Positions 7,468 to 14,837 are shown, numbered from the stretch's first letter. The stretch is 16,548 nt of DNA from Burkholderiales bacterium UBA2459 (GCA_002342365.1 DDPV01000036.1:1-16548), one strand, 5' to 3'. Program-made: numbers and translations. The notes: generated by a model not told the origin, from the sequence alone.

Positions 7468-8153
7468 CGGGCTTTGTCTCCGCTGAGGCTTGGGAAGCAA
7501 TTGGGCTTTCACTCAAGCTTGCCGGGCTCAGTACATTTGTCTTGCTTATTCTCGCCACCCCGATTGCGTGGTGGTTATCCCAGACGCAATCGCCATGGCG
7601 ATCGGTGGTTGCAGCGCTGGTCACGCTGCCCCTGGTGCTGCCGCCGACCGTTTTAGGTTTTTACATCCTGATTTCACTGGGTCCCCAGGGTTGGCTGGGT
7701 CAACTCACACAAAGCCTGGGCTTGGGCCTGTTGTCGTTTTCCTTTAGTGGATTGCTCATCGGCGCACTGATTTTCTCGTTGCCTTTTGCGGTGCAGCCGA
7801 TCCAGTATGCATTCGAGGCCATGGGCAAGCGCCCGATGGAGGTGGCAGCAACGCTTCGTGCCAGGCCTCTTGATGCGTTTTTTTCCGTGGCCCTGCCGCT
7901 GGCCAAACCCGGGCTCTTGACAGCGGCGGTGCTCAGTTTTGCCCATACCCTCGGTGAGTTCGGCGTGATCTTGATGATTGGTGGCAATATCCCGGGGCAA
8001 ACACGCGTGGTTTCAACCCAGATCTATGGTCATGTCGAAGCGATGGAGTACGCGCAAGCGCACAGACTCGCGCTGGGCATGCTGGTGTTTTCCTTTCTGG
8101 CGCTGATGATGATCGTGCGCTTGAAATCGCGTCAAGAGCGGGTTTTGCCTTGA
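7464..8153 (+). CDS. modB: Molybdate ABC transporter permease ModB
   Basis: This inner-membrane protein of 229 residues forms the molybdate channel with ModC. It has about five hydrophobic segments, the usual number for ModB. Landmarks are LATPIAWWLSQT, the strongly conserved LPLVLPPTVLGFYILI, and the cytoplasmic coupling loop EAMGKRPMEVAATLRA followed by ALPLAKPG (the EAA motif that docks on ModC). HTLGEFGVILMIGGNIPGQT is also highly characteristic of ModB. The start codon overlaps the modA stop by four bases (ATGA), and the stop overlaps the modC start, so modABC is one transcriptional unit with coupled translation. There are no signs of truncation. Confidence 0.95.
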   Translation: MTGFVSAEAWEAIGLSLKLAGLSTFVLLILATPIAWWLSQTQSPWRSVVAALVTLPLVLPPTVLGFYILISLGPQGWLGQLTQSLGLGLLSFSFSGLLIGALIFSLPFAVQPIQYAFEAMGKRPMEVAATLRARPLDAFFSVALPLAKPGLLTAAVLSFAHTLGEFGVILMIGGNIPGQTRVVSTQIYGHVEAMEYAQAHRLALGMLVFSFLALMMIVRLKSRQERVLP

Positions 8154-9235
8154 GCGTGGATGCCTCGTTATCGATTCAGATTGCACTATCGCGCAAAGAC
8201 TTTGCGCTCAAAGTCGAACTTGAGCTTCCCGCAAACGGTATCTCGGTGCTTTTTGGGCCCTCGGGGTCGGGGAAAACCAGCCTGTTGCGTTGTCTTGCGG
8301 GTCTTGAAACTCCCACCGGTACGATTACCCTTGCCGGCGAACGTTGGCTAGACAGTGCACGTGGTCTTAGCAAGCCAACCTGGAAGCGTGAAATCGGCTA
8401 TGTCTTTCAGGAGGCGAGCCTTTTCGAGCATCTGAATGTTGAACAAAATTTACTCTATGGTTTTCGCCGATCAAGCCATTCTGTCCAACGCGGCGAGCTT
8501 GATTCCACCCTTGAACTGCTGGGGATTGCGCACCTGCTCGCTCGGCCGGTGCAAACCCTTTCGGGAGGTGAACGCCAACGCGTCGCGATCGCGCGAGCAC
8601 TGGCTGCGCGCCCGAAATTGCTCTTGCTTGATGAGCCGCTTGCTTCGCTGGACCTTGCGCGCCGTAAGGAGGTACTGCCCTGGCTTGAGCGACTTCACGA
8701 AGCCTTAAGCATCCCGGTTGTTTACGTCACCCATACGGTCGAGGAACTCGCCAGACTGGCCGACTTTGTGGTGCTGCTTAATCAAGGTCTTGTGCAAGCA
8801 AGCGGTCCGCTCGACTCCATGATGTATAACCATAAGCTTGCGCTTTCCATCGGTGATGAGACCGGCATCGTGGGAAGAGGCACGCTGATCGCATGCGATT
8901 TGCAAAACCATGTCGCCCAGTTATCCTTTGCGGGGGCAAGGCTTTGGGTTCGCGATCAGGGGATTGCCATCGGAACTGTGGTGCGCCTCAGGATACTTGC
9001 CAGAGACGTGAGCCTTGCCTTGACAGTTCCAGAAAACTCAACGATACAAAACTATATACAAGGTATCATCGAGTCGGTTCAAGCCTTTGTGCATCCATCG
9101 CAAGCCTTGGTTCGCGTTCGCTGCGCGCAGGATGTCGTACTTGCAACCGTGACTCATCGTTCGCTCAATCGACTTGGGTTGAACGTTGGATCACCGGTCT
9201 GGTGTCAGGTCAAGTCGGCTGCCTTGATCGTTTAG
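8150..9235 (+). CDS. modC: Molybdate ABC transporter ATP-binding protein ModC
   Basis: This protein of 361 residues is the ATPase of the molybdate importer. The nucleotide-binding domain has Walker A GPSGSGKTS (36-44), Q-loop Gln87, signature LSGGERQRVAIARAL (from 137), Walker B LLLLDEP (157-163) and switch His195 in YVTHTVEEL. A C-terminal region from about 290 onward (IQNYIQGIIESVQAF and onward) fits the TOBE/Mop domain, which in ModC proteins binds oxyanions and can down-regulate transport. The length is near the usual 350-360. The start is taken as the TTG at 8150, giving a TTGA overlap with modB; a GTG at 8156 in the same frame is an alternative that changes only two residues. No modE regulator gene is seen nearby. 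Confidence 0.94.
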   Translation: MSVDASLSIQIALSRKDFALKVELELPANGISVLFGPSGSGKTSLLRCLAGLETPTGTITLAGERWLDSARGLSKPTWKREIGYVFQEASLFEHLNVEQNLLYGFRRSSHSVQRGELDSTLELLGIAHLLARPVQTLSGGERQRVAIARALAARPKLLLLDEPLASLDLARRKEVLPWLERLHEALSIPVVYVTHTVEELARLADFVVLLNQGLVQASGPLDSMMYNHKLALSIGDETGIVGRGTLIACDLQNHVAQLSFAGARLWVRDQGIAIGTVVRLRILARDVSLALTVPENSTIQNYIQGIIESVQAFVHPSQALVRVRCAQDVVLATVTHRSLNRLGLNVGSPVWCQVKSAALIV

Positions 9236-9283
9236 CCCCGGATGACTTCGCTCAGATGCGTTTTTCCTCAAACCGGTTAGAGC

Positions 9284-9324
9284 AAAGGGATTACAGCATG
9301 CGATTGAAGAAGCTTGCGCAATGA
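9284..9324 (+). other. Possible 8-codon leader ORF with its own ribosome site
   Basis: AAAGGGA at 9284-9290 lies seven bases before ATG 9298, which opens an eight-codon frame (MRLKKLAQ) ending with TGA at 9322-9324. The stop lies a few bases before the favoured start of the quinone-oxidoreductase gene (9336) and overlaps that gene's alternative ATG at 9321. It could feed ribosomes to the downstream gene or be a chance frame. The peptide resembles nothing I know. Confidence 0.25.
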
Positions 9325-9335
9325 GGTCGGGCATG

Positions 9336-10340
9336 ATGCAGGCCGCCTGGTATCGTCAAACGGGCGGCACCGAGGTCTTGAATGTGAGCGAATTGCCAAA
9401 ACCTGAGCCCGCTCAAGGGCAGGTGCTGGTTCGGCTGATCGCACATGGGGTCAACCCCACCGACTGTAAGCGCAGAGCAGGTCTGCGTGGCGAGCGAAGC
9501 CATCAGCTCAAAATCCCTGGCTACGACGGCGCTGGGATCATTGAAGCGGTGGGCGACCATGTTGACCCGGCGAGAACAGGCGAAGCGGTTTGGGTTTGGG
9601 AAGGCTTTCACAACCAGTGGTTTGGAACAGCAGCTGAATTCATCTGTGTTGACCAAAGCCGCGCCATGCCACTGCCGGCTTCGAGCAGCTTTGCACATGG
9701 CGCCTGTCTGGGCGTCCCCGCATTAACTGCTTGCCACGCCTTGATGCTCGCTGGGCCGCTTGCTGATGAGTCGGTGATTGTTACCGGAGCCGCGGGTGTG
9801 GTCTGCAATTACGCGGTTCAAATGGCCAAGATCATGGGTGCGCGGGTGCTGGCGGTGGTCAGGGGTGAAAGTGCAAAGCAGGATGACGCCATACAGGCGG
9901 GCGCAGATCAGGTGATCAACACTGACCGCGACTCGCTCCTGGAGGCAGCGCTTGATTTCACCAAAGGACGCGGCGCACGGTGCCTGATTGATGTTGATCT
10001 TGGCGCGCACTTGGCGATCGCATCGCGCATCACCGCGGTCAACGGTACGATTTCGAGCTTTGGCACGGCAAGCAACCCCAAGCCGACGCTTGACTGGACT
10101 CCGATGATGCAAAGGAACATTCGTTTGTGCGGTATCGGGATATTTTCTGTTCCAGAATTAAGAAAAATCGAAGCCCTTCGTTTCGTCCAGACTTGCCTGG
10201 AGCGAGATGCACTTTGGCACCGAATCGACAGTCGCTGGCCCTTGACTGCGATGGCCCTGGCCCACGAACGTCAGGAACAAGGGCGCCCCCGAGGCAAGGT
10301 TATCGTGACGATCAGCGAGGAAACATTCAAGCAGCCATAG
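9336..10340 (+). CDS. Zinc-free NADPH:quinone oxidoreductase-like protein (MDR superfamily)
   Basis: This medium-chain dehydrogenase/reductase of 334 residues is of the quinone oxidoreductase (zeta-crystallin-like) branch. The N-terminal GroES-like domain shows MQAAWYRQTGGTEVLNVSELP, GQVLVRLIAHGVNPTD and IPGYDGAGIIEAVG. It lacks the Cys/His ligands of zinc-dependent alcohol dehydrogenases. The Rossmann domain begins ESVIVTGAAGVVCNYAVQMAK (144-164). The nucleotide loop AxxGxxG reads G-A-A-G-V-V-C, so Cys157 replaces the last Gly, which may loosen NADPH binding. QAGADQVIN and the final GRPRGKVIVTI are typical. I chose 9336 because it aligns with family N-termini and GAGG lies at 9323-9326; ATGs at 9333 and 9321 are alternatives. 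It is separated from modC by 100 bp and from the liv receptor gene by about 97 bp. The physiological substrate is unknown. Confidence 0.88.
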   Translation: MQAAWYRQTGGTEVLNVSELPKPEPAQGQVLVRLIAHGVNPTDCKRRAGLRGERSHQLKIPGYDGAGIIEAVGDHVDPARTGEAVWVWEGFHNQWFGTAAEFICVDQSRAMPLPASSSFAHGACLGVPALTACHALMLAGPLADESVIVTGAAGVVCNYAVQMAKIMGARVLAVVRGESAKQDDAIQAGADQVINTDRDSLLEAALDFTKGRGARCLIDVDLGAHLAIASRITAVNGTISSFGTASNPKPTLDWTPMMQRNIRLCGIGIFSVPELRKIEALRFVQTCLERDALWHRIDSRWPLTAMALAHERQEQGRPRGKVIVTISEETFKQP

Positions 10341-10346
10341 GACCCT

Positions 10347-10368
10347 GCGCTTGCCTTACGGCAAACGC
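10347..10368 (+). other. Hairpin between the oxidoreductase and the liv receptor gene
   Basis: GCG-C-TTGCC pairs with GGCAA-A-CGC around a TTAC loop, giving a 9-bp stem with one mismatch just after the oxidoreductase stop. No T-run follows, so an efficient intrinsic terminator is unlikely. It could stabilise the mRNA 3' end or act in the leader of the liv operon. Confidence 0.35.
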
Positions 10369-10425
10369 TGTGATGCAATGAGTGCTTCAGACCGACATAA
10401 CAACATTGACATCGTTCGTCACATC

Positions 10426-10432
10426 AGAGGAG
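10426..10432 (+). promoter_or_regulatory. Strong ribosome binding site of the liv receptor gene
   Basis: AGAGGAG is an excellent Shine-Dalgarno match. It is two bases from the ATG at 10435 and five from the ATG at 10438, so the second Met is favoured as the start. A strong site fits the high expression expected of a periplasmic receptor. Confidence 0.75.
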
Positions 10433-10437
10433 ACATG

Positions 10438-11688
10438 ATGCGCTTGATCAAAACCCTTGCAAAAACAATCGGGACGGCCGTTGGCCTGTCGCTTGCGAGC
10501 ACTGCAGCGCTCGCCCAACAAACGATACAGATCGCCTACATTGATCCGCTGTCTGGCGGTGGAGCGAGCATTGGCGAACACGGACTCAAACATTTCCGCT
10601 ACATCGCCGATCAGCTCAACACCGCAGGAGGAGCGCTCGGTAGAAAGTTTGAGGTGGTTGCTTTTGATGGCAAAACAAATCCTCAGGAAAGTATCGTGCA
10701 AGCGCAAAAGGCGATTGATCGCGGTATCCGAATCATTACCCAAGGCAACGGATCGGCAGTCGCAGCAGCCCTATCCGAATTTGTGGCCAAACACAATGCG
10801 CGCAATCCCGGCAAAGAAGTGATTTACCTGAACTACGCAGCGGTTGACCCTTCGCTCACCAACGACAAGTGCACCTGGTCACACTTTCGCTGGGATGCCG
10901 ATTCCGACACGAAGATGGCAGCGCTTACCAACTTCATGAAGGCAAGAACATCGGTTAAAAAAGTTTATCTGATTAACCAGGATTATTCCTTCGGTCAGTC
11001 GGTCCGGGCTCAAGCGGTTGCGATGCTCAAGGAAAAGCGTCCCGATATTCAGATCGTGGGCAATGAGCTTCACCCCTTGCTGAAGATTAACGACTTTGCT
11101 CCTTACATTGCCAAGATCAAGGCCTCAGGGGCAGACGCGGTTATTACCGGCAACTGGGGGCAAGATATTGCGCTTTTGCTCAAGGCAGCCGCCGACGCAG
11201 GTCTGAAGGTTGATTGGTATACCTACTATGCCGGTGGTGCGGGAGGACCGACTGCGATCAAGCAAACAGGTCTCGCCGATCGGGTATTTGCAGTGGTCGA
11301 AGGCCATGCCAATATTCCCCACCCAGCATCACAAGCGATCGAAGCCGACTTTCGTCCGCGCACTGGCCAGGCGGTTTGGTACCCGAGAGCCTTCAATCAA
11401 ATGTATATGGTTTCTGAGGCGATTAAAGCTGCAGGTGAAGTCGACGCCAAGAAGATCGCCCAAAAGCTTGAAGGTATGCGGGTGACCACCCACAACGGCG
11501 GCATCGGCTACATGCGTAGCGACAACCATCAGTTCATCCAAGATATGTTCATTGCATCGTTCGGACCGCTGCCCGCGGGTGCAAAGTACGATGAAGAAGG
11601 CACAGGCTGGGGCTGGAAAACACTCGGTAAAGTCGAAGGCAAAGATACCGAGCTGGCAACCACCTGCAAAATGAGCCGCCCCTACTAA
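10438..11688 (+). CDS. livK: Branched-chain amino acid-type ABC transporter substrate-binding protein
   Basis: This periplasmic receptor of 416 residues belongs to the LivK/LivJ type-I family. The signal peptide MRLIKTLAKTIGTAVGLSL ends at AALA before QQTIQIAYIDPLSGGGASIGEHG, the family's opening. Further hallmarks are GRKFEVVAFDGKTNPQESIVQAQKAI, ITQGNGSAVAAALSEF, KVYLINQDYSFGQSVRAQ and GADAVITGNWGQDIALLLKAA. Cys145 (NDKCTW) and Cys410 (TTCKMSRPY) are the kind of pair that could form a disulfide. The gene leads livHMGF, so it is the dedicated receptor. The ligand need not be Leu/Ile/Val, because related betaproteobacterial receptors bind aromatic acids, amides or other small acids. The start is set by AGAGGAG at 10426-10432. 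Confidence 0.9.
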   Translation: MRLIKTLAKTIGTAVGLSLASTAALAQQTIQIAYIDPLSGGGASIGEHGLKHFRYIADQLNTAGGALGRKFEVVAFDGKTNPQESIVQAQKAIDRGIRIITQGNGSAVAAALSEFVAKHNARNPGKEVIYLNYAAVDPSLTNDKCTWSHFRWDADSDTKMAALTNFMKARTSVKKVYLINQDYSFGQSVRAQAVAMLKEKRPDIQIVGNELHPLLKINDFAPYIAKIKASGADAVITGNWGQDIALLLKAAADAGLKVDWYTYYAGGAGGPTAIKQTGLADRVFAVVEGHANIPHPASQAIEADFRPRTGQAVWYPRAFNQMYMVSEAIKAAGEVDAKKIAQKLEGMRVTTHNGGIGYMRSDNHQFIQDMFIASFGPLPAGAKYDEEGTGWGWKTLGKVEGKDTELATTCKMSRPY

Positions 11689-11710
11689 GGGCATCGATTG
11701 CGCCAGGTTC

Positions 11711-11737
11711 GCGGGCACGAGGCTTACTCATGCCCGC
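11711..11737 (+). terminator. Hairpin between receptor gene and livH (weak terminator or attenuator)
   Basis: GCGGGCA-C-GAG pairs with CTC-A-TGCCCGC around a five-base GCTTA loop: 10 pairs and one C-A mismatch. The T-rich stretch CTCTTTCT follows at about 11741-11748. Its place just after the receptor stop and about 65 bp before livH suits partial termination or mRNA 3'-end protection, which would leave more receptor than permease mRNA. It is a sequence-based inference. Confidence 0.55.
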
Positions 11738-11790
11738 AGCCCTCTTTCTGAATCGGCAAGCTTGGGACTGATTCCTTCAGCGCTTGCCTT

Positions 11791-11795
11791 AGAGG
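11791..11795 (+). promoter_or_regulatory. Ribosome binding site setting the livH start
   Basis: AGAGG lies six bases before ATG 11802. This favours that Met over the in-frame GTG directly before it at 11799. Confidence 0.6.
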
Positions 11796-11801
11796 CTTGT
11801 G

Positions 11802-12752
11802 ATGCTTGAGCTCATTCTTTTTTCAAGTCTGAATGGCGTGCTCTACGGCATGCTCTTATTCATGATGGCTGGCGGGCTCACCCTGATTTTCTCGATGATG
11901 GGTGTTCTTAATTTTGCACACGCCAGCTTTTACATGTTGGGCGCATACTTTGGTTTTGAAATCGCTCGGCACCTTGGTTTTTGGCCTGGCTTGGTCCTCG
12001 CGCCAGTCATTGTTGGTCTTGTCGGAGCCTTGGTTGAGCGCTATGGCCTGCGACAGGTCCACAAGCACGGTCATGTGGCCGAGTTGTTGTTCACCTTCGG
12101 CCTTGCCTTTGTGATCGAGGAACTGGTTCAAATGATCTGGGGCAAGCTTCCGGTGGATTACCGCGTTCCGGAGGCGCTGGATTTTGTCGCGTTCACCATG
12201 TTCGGAACCACCTACCCGGCTTACAAGGTTTTTATGCTCGGGATTGCCATCCTGATGTTTCTTTCATTGTTATGGGTCTTAACAAAGACCCGTGTGGGTT
12301 TGATCATTCAAGCCTCGCTGAGCCACCCTCAAATGGTTGCGATGCTCGGGCATAACGTACCCAGGGTATTTATGATGGTTTTCGGCGGAGGATGCATGTT
12401 GGCAGGACTTGCTGGTGTGATCGCGGGTCCGGCACTTGTCACACAACCGTCGATGGCCGCCCTACTCGGACCCATCCTTTTTGTCGTCGTGGTCTTGGGC
12501 GGCCTGGGTTCGCTCACCGGGGCCTTTATTGCTTCGCTACTCATTGGTCTCGTACAGACCTTTGCAGTTGCCGTTAACCTGTCCTTGTCGGACCTTCTAC
12601 ATTTCATCAGCTTCGATCCGAATGCCGGTAGCGTGCTGGCCGATTTATGGCGCGTGACCGTAGCACAAATTGCACCGGTCATTCCCTACCTGCTGTTGAT
12701 CCTGATTCTCATCCTCAGGCCCACCGGGTTGATGGGAAATCGGGAGTCTTAG
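11802..12752 (+). CDS. livH: Branched-chain amino acid ABC transporter permease LivH
   Basis: This inner-membrane permease of 316 residues is one half of the liv-type channel. It shows the family's opening LNGVLYGMLLFMMAGGLTLIFSMMGVLNFAHASFYMLGAY. It also has ERYGLRQVHKHGHVAELLFTFGLAFV, the coupling-loop region IIQASLSHPQMVAMLGHNV (EAA-like, docking on an ATPase), and the late VVVLGGLGSLTGAFIASLLIG. About eight hydrophobic segments are visible, and the end LRPTGLMGNRES is standard for LivH. The start at 11802 follows AGAGG. Its stop is one base before the livM start, so the two permeases are translated in tandem. It pairs with LivM and is powered by LivG and LivF. Confidence 0.95.
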   Translation: MLELILFSSLNGVLYGMLLFMMAGGLTLIFSMMGVLNFAHASFYMLGAYFGFEIARHLGFWPGLVLAPVIVGLVGALVERYGLRQVHKHGHVAELLFTFGLAFVIEELVQMIWGKLPVDYRVPEALDFVAFTMFGTTYPAYKVFMLGIAILMFLSLLWVLTKTRVGLIIQASLSHPQMVAMLGHNVPRVFMMVFGGGCMLAGLAGVIAGPALVTQPSMAALLGPILFVVVVLGGLGSLTGAFIASLLIGLVQTFAVAVNLSLSDLLHFISFDPNAGSVLADLWRVTVAQIAPVIPYLLLILILILRPTGLMGNRES

Positions 12753-12753
12753 C

Positions 12754-13998
12754 ATGCGAAAGTTTGCCATCTGGCCGATCGCGGCCTCTGTCTTGGTGAT
12801 CCTGCCCTTTGTTTTCGACTCAGGCACATCGCTCACCAAGATGAGCTTGATGTGCATCATGGCGGTATTTGCCTTGAGCTACAACATGTTGCTTGGCCAA
12901 ACCGGCATGCTTTCATTTGGGCATGCGGTTTACTACGGACTGGCAGGTTTTTTAGCCATTCATGCGATGCAGGTGTTTGGCGGATCGGCAAGCAGCATCC
13001 CGCTGGTGATGATTCCACTTTTCGGCGCATTGACCGGGCTAACTTTTGCCTTGATTTTCGGCTGGGTATCGACCAAGCGAGCCGGAACGGCCTTTGCGAT
13101 GATTTCGCTCGGACTGGGTGAGCTTGTAGCCGCATCCTCGCTGATCATGCGGTCGTTTTTCGGCGGCGAGGAAGGCGTAAGTTCGGATCGTTCAAAACTT
13201 TATATGTGGCTCGGACTGGACTTTGGAGCACAAATTCAGGTCTATTACCTGATTGCGGCCTGGACCTTCATTGCGGTCGCGGCCATGTTTGCAATCACCC
13301 ACACACCCTTTGGGCGGATGGCCAATGCGGTGCGCGAAAATCCCGAACGCGCAGAGTTTGTCGGCTATTCCACGCAAATGATTCGGTTCATTTCGTTTTG
13401 CCTTGCCGGAGCTTTTGCCGGCATCGCCGGTGCGCTTGCAGCGATCAATTTTGAAATCATGAATGCGCTTTCTGTCAGCGGCGCGCAGTCCGGTGCAGTG
13501 CTCTTGATGACCTACATCGGCGGGGTGGGTCATTTTCTCGGTCCGATCCTTGGGGCGATCTTGATCACCGCCTTGCAAATCTCCTTGAGTGATTACACCG
13601 GGGCCTGGATGCTTTATTTCGGTCTCATGTTTATTCTTGTGGTGATGTATGTGCCAGGCGGCCTTGCAGGTCTTATCATGGTGCACGAGCCGGTCTGGCG
13701 AACTGGGCTGTTGCATAGGCTCGTGCCGTCTTATCTCCTGCTTGCAGTGCCTGCCCTGATCTGTCTGAGTGGCGCAGTCGGGGTGATTGAGTTGGCGCAC
13801 CACGCATTGGTCAAAGCAGCGAGTGAAGGTCCTCAGATGCTGCTTTTCGGACTCGGTTTTTCAAGTCGCGCCTGGCTTCCCTGGCTTTGTGCGATCGCAC
13901 TTTTTGCCCTGGGCGCTGCGCTTTGTCGAGTCGTCTGGCCCAAGGTGAAAGAAGCCTGGTCAGAGGTTCACAAGCAGATGAAGCAGGCACTCGTATGA
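12754..13998 (+). CDS. livM: Branched-chain amino acid ABC transporter permease LivM with C-terminal extension
   Basis: This second channel subunit has 414 residues. The core (about 1-309) has the LivM signature ALSYNMLLGQTGMLSFGHAVYYGLAG (40-65). It also has ISLGLGELVAASS, the coupling loop MANAVRENPERAEFVGY (189-205), and GGVGHFLGPILGAILITAL (257-274), ending MYVPGGLAGLIM. Residues 310-414 go beyond the usual end: a further hydrophobic segment at about 326-348, another at about 374-394, and a charged tail KVKEAWSEVHKQMKQ. E. coli LivM also exceeds 400 residues, but there the extra length is mainly N-terminal as I recall. The stop overlaps the livG start in an ATGA arrangement. The core assignment is firm; the role of the extension is unknown. 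Confidence 0.94.
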   Translation: MRKFAIWPIAASVLVILPFVFDSGTSLTKMSLMCIMAVFALSYNMLLGQTGMLSFGHAVYYGLAGFLAIHAMQVFGGSASSIPLVMIPLFGALTGLTFALIFGWVSTKRAGTAFAMISLGLGELVAASSLIMRSFFGGEEGVSSDRSKLYMWLGLDFGAQIQVYYLIAAWTFIAVAAMFAITHTPFGRMANAVRENPERAEFVGYSTQMIRFISFCLAGAFAGIAGALAAINFEIMNALSVSGAQSGAVLLMTYIGGVGHFLGPILGAILITALQISLSDYTGAWMLYFGLMFILVVMYVPGGLAGLIMVHEPVWRTGLLHRLVPSYLLLAVPALICLSGAVGVIELAHHALVKAASEGPQMLLFGLGFSSRAWLPWLCAIALFALGAALCRVVWPKVKEAWSEVHKQMKQALV

Positions 13999-14798
13999 CC
14001 GCTTCAGCCGATCGATCCAACCCGTTGGTATCGGGCATGCAAACGGCTGCGCTTGCCCTGCGCGAAGTCCGTAAACAATTCGGCCAGACCCAGATTATTC
14101 GGGGCGTTGATCTCGATGTGCAACCGGGCGAACGCCATGCGCTGATCGGACCGAATGGCGCCGGAAAGTCCACGCTTTTTCACCTCATCAGCGGCCGCTT
14201 TGGCCTAAGTTCCGGCGAGATTCAGGTGCTTGGGCAAAGCATCGTCGGCAAGCGCCCTTTTGAGATCAATCGGCTCGGGCTTTCGCGCAGTTTTCAGGTC
14301 ACCAATATCTTTCCGCGGCTCAGCGTGTTTGAAAACATCCGATGCAGCGTGCTCTGGAGCATGGGACATCGGTACGCTTTCTGGTACGCTGTGAACAGCC
14401 TCAGCGCAGTAACCGAGCGCTGCGAACAGGTCATGTCGCAAATCAATCTGACGCAAAGGCGTCACACGCCCGCGGGCGTGCTGACTTACGCGGAACAGCG
14501 TGCGCTCGAAATCGGCATCGCGATCGCTGCCGACCCACAAATCATCATTCTTGATGAGCCTACAGCAGGTATGAGCCGATCCGAAACCGCGCATGCCATC
14601 GAGCTGATTCGGCGGATCAGCGAAGGCAAAACGCTCTTTATGGTCGAGCACGACATGAGTGTGGTGTTCGGGTTGGCTGATCGCATCTCGGTGCTGGTTT
14701 ATGGAGAAGTGATCGCCTGCGATACACCCGAGCGGATTCGCGGCAATCAGGCCGTTCGCGAAGCCTACTTGGGCCAGGCTGAAGAGCAGGCGCACTGA
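13995..14798 (+). CDS. livG: Branched-chain amino acid ABC transporter ATP-binding protein LivG
   Basis: This 267-residue ATPase is one of the two paired on the LivHM channel. Walker A is GPNGAGKST (52-60), the Q-loop is SRSFQVTNIFP (around Gln101), Walker B is IIILDEPTAG (183-192), and the switch is MVEHDMSVV with His219. The signature, normally LSGGQ or LSYGEQR in this family, reads LTYAEQR (163-169), so Ala166 replaces a Gly. The insertion after Walker A and the late VYGEVIACDTPERIR are typical of LivG. The ATG at 13995 overlaps the livM stop by four bases, giving translational coupling. A short extra N-terminus of about 17 residues precedes the usual family start, so the ATG at 14037 (MQTAALAL) could also serve. 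Confidence 0.94.
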   Translation: MTASADRSNPLVSGMQTAALALREVRKQFGQTQIIRGVDLDVQPGERHALIGPNGAGKSTLFHLISGRFGLSSGEIQVLGQSIVGKRPFEINRLGLSRSFQVTNIFPRLSVFENIRCSVLWSMGHRYAFWYAVNSLSAVTERCEQVMSQINLTQRRHTPAGVLTYAEQRALEIGIAIAADPQIIILDEPTAGMSRSETAHAIELIRRISEGKTLFMVEHDMSVVFGLADRISVLVYGEVIACDTPERIRGNQAVREAYLGQAEEQAH

Positions 14799-14825
14799 CG
14801 CTGTCCGCATCGTCGACGAACTCTC

Positions 14826-14830
14826 AAAGG
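14826..14830 (+). promoter_or_regulatory. Ribosome binding site of livF
   Basis: AAAGG lies seven bases before ATG 14838 within a 39-bp gap after livG, so livF has its own ribosome entry rather than relying on overlap with livG. Confidence 0.55.
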
Positions 14831-14837
14831 TGTATTC

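Noticed and set aside
7200..9130. Recurrent CAAGCCTT-like and GCGATCGC-like words as possible uptake or methylation-linked repeats
   Set aside because: The occurrences seen lie in coding frames and are explained by preferred Gln/Ala/Leu and Ala/Ile codons; no fixed spacing or orientation bias was evident by eye.
11755..11788. Second inverted repeat GGCAAGC/GCTTGCC as a separate terminator
   Set aside because: The loop is 20 bases, the stem is only seven pairs and no T-run follows; it is mentioned only beside the better hairpin at 11711.
13192..13803. Long open frame of about 200 codons on the minus strand opposite livM
   Set aside because: It lies wholly within a clearly assigned livM and its translation is rich in His, Lys and Asp with no recognisable domain, as expected for the complement of a membrane-protein gene.
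14205..14810. Minus-strand open frame of about 200 codons opposite livG
   Set aside because: It is fully antisense to a gene with intact Walker A and B motifs, and its product shows no family features.
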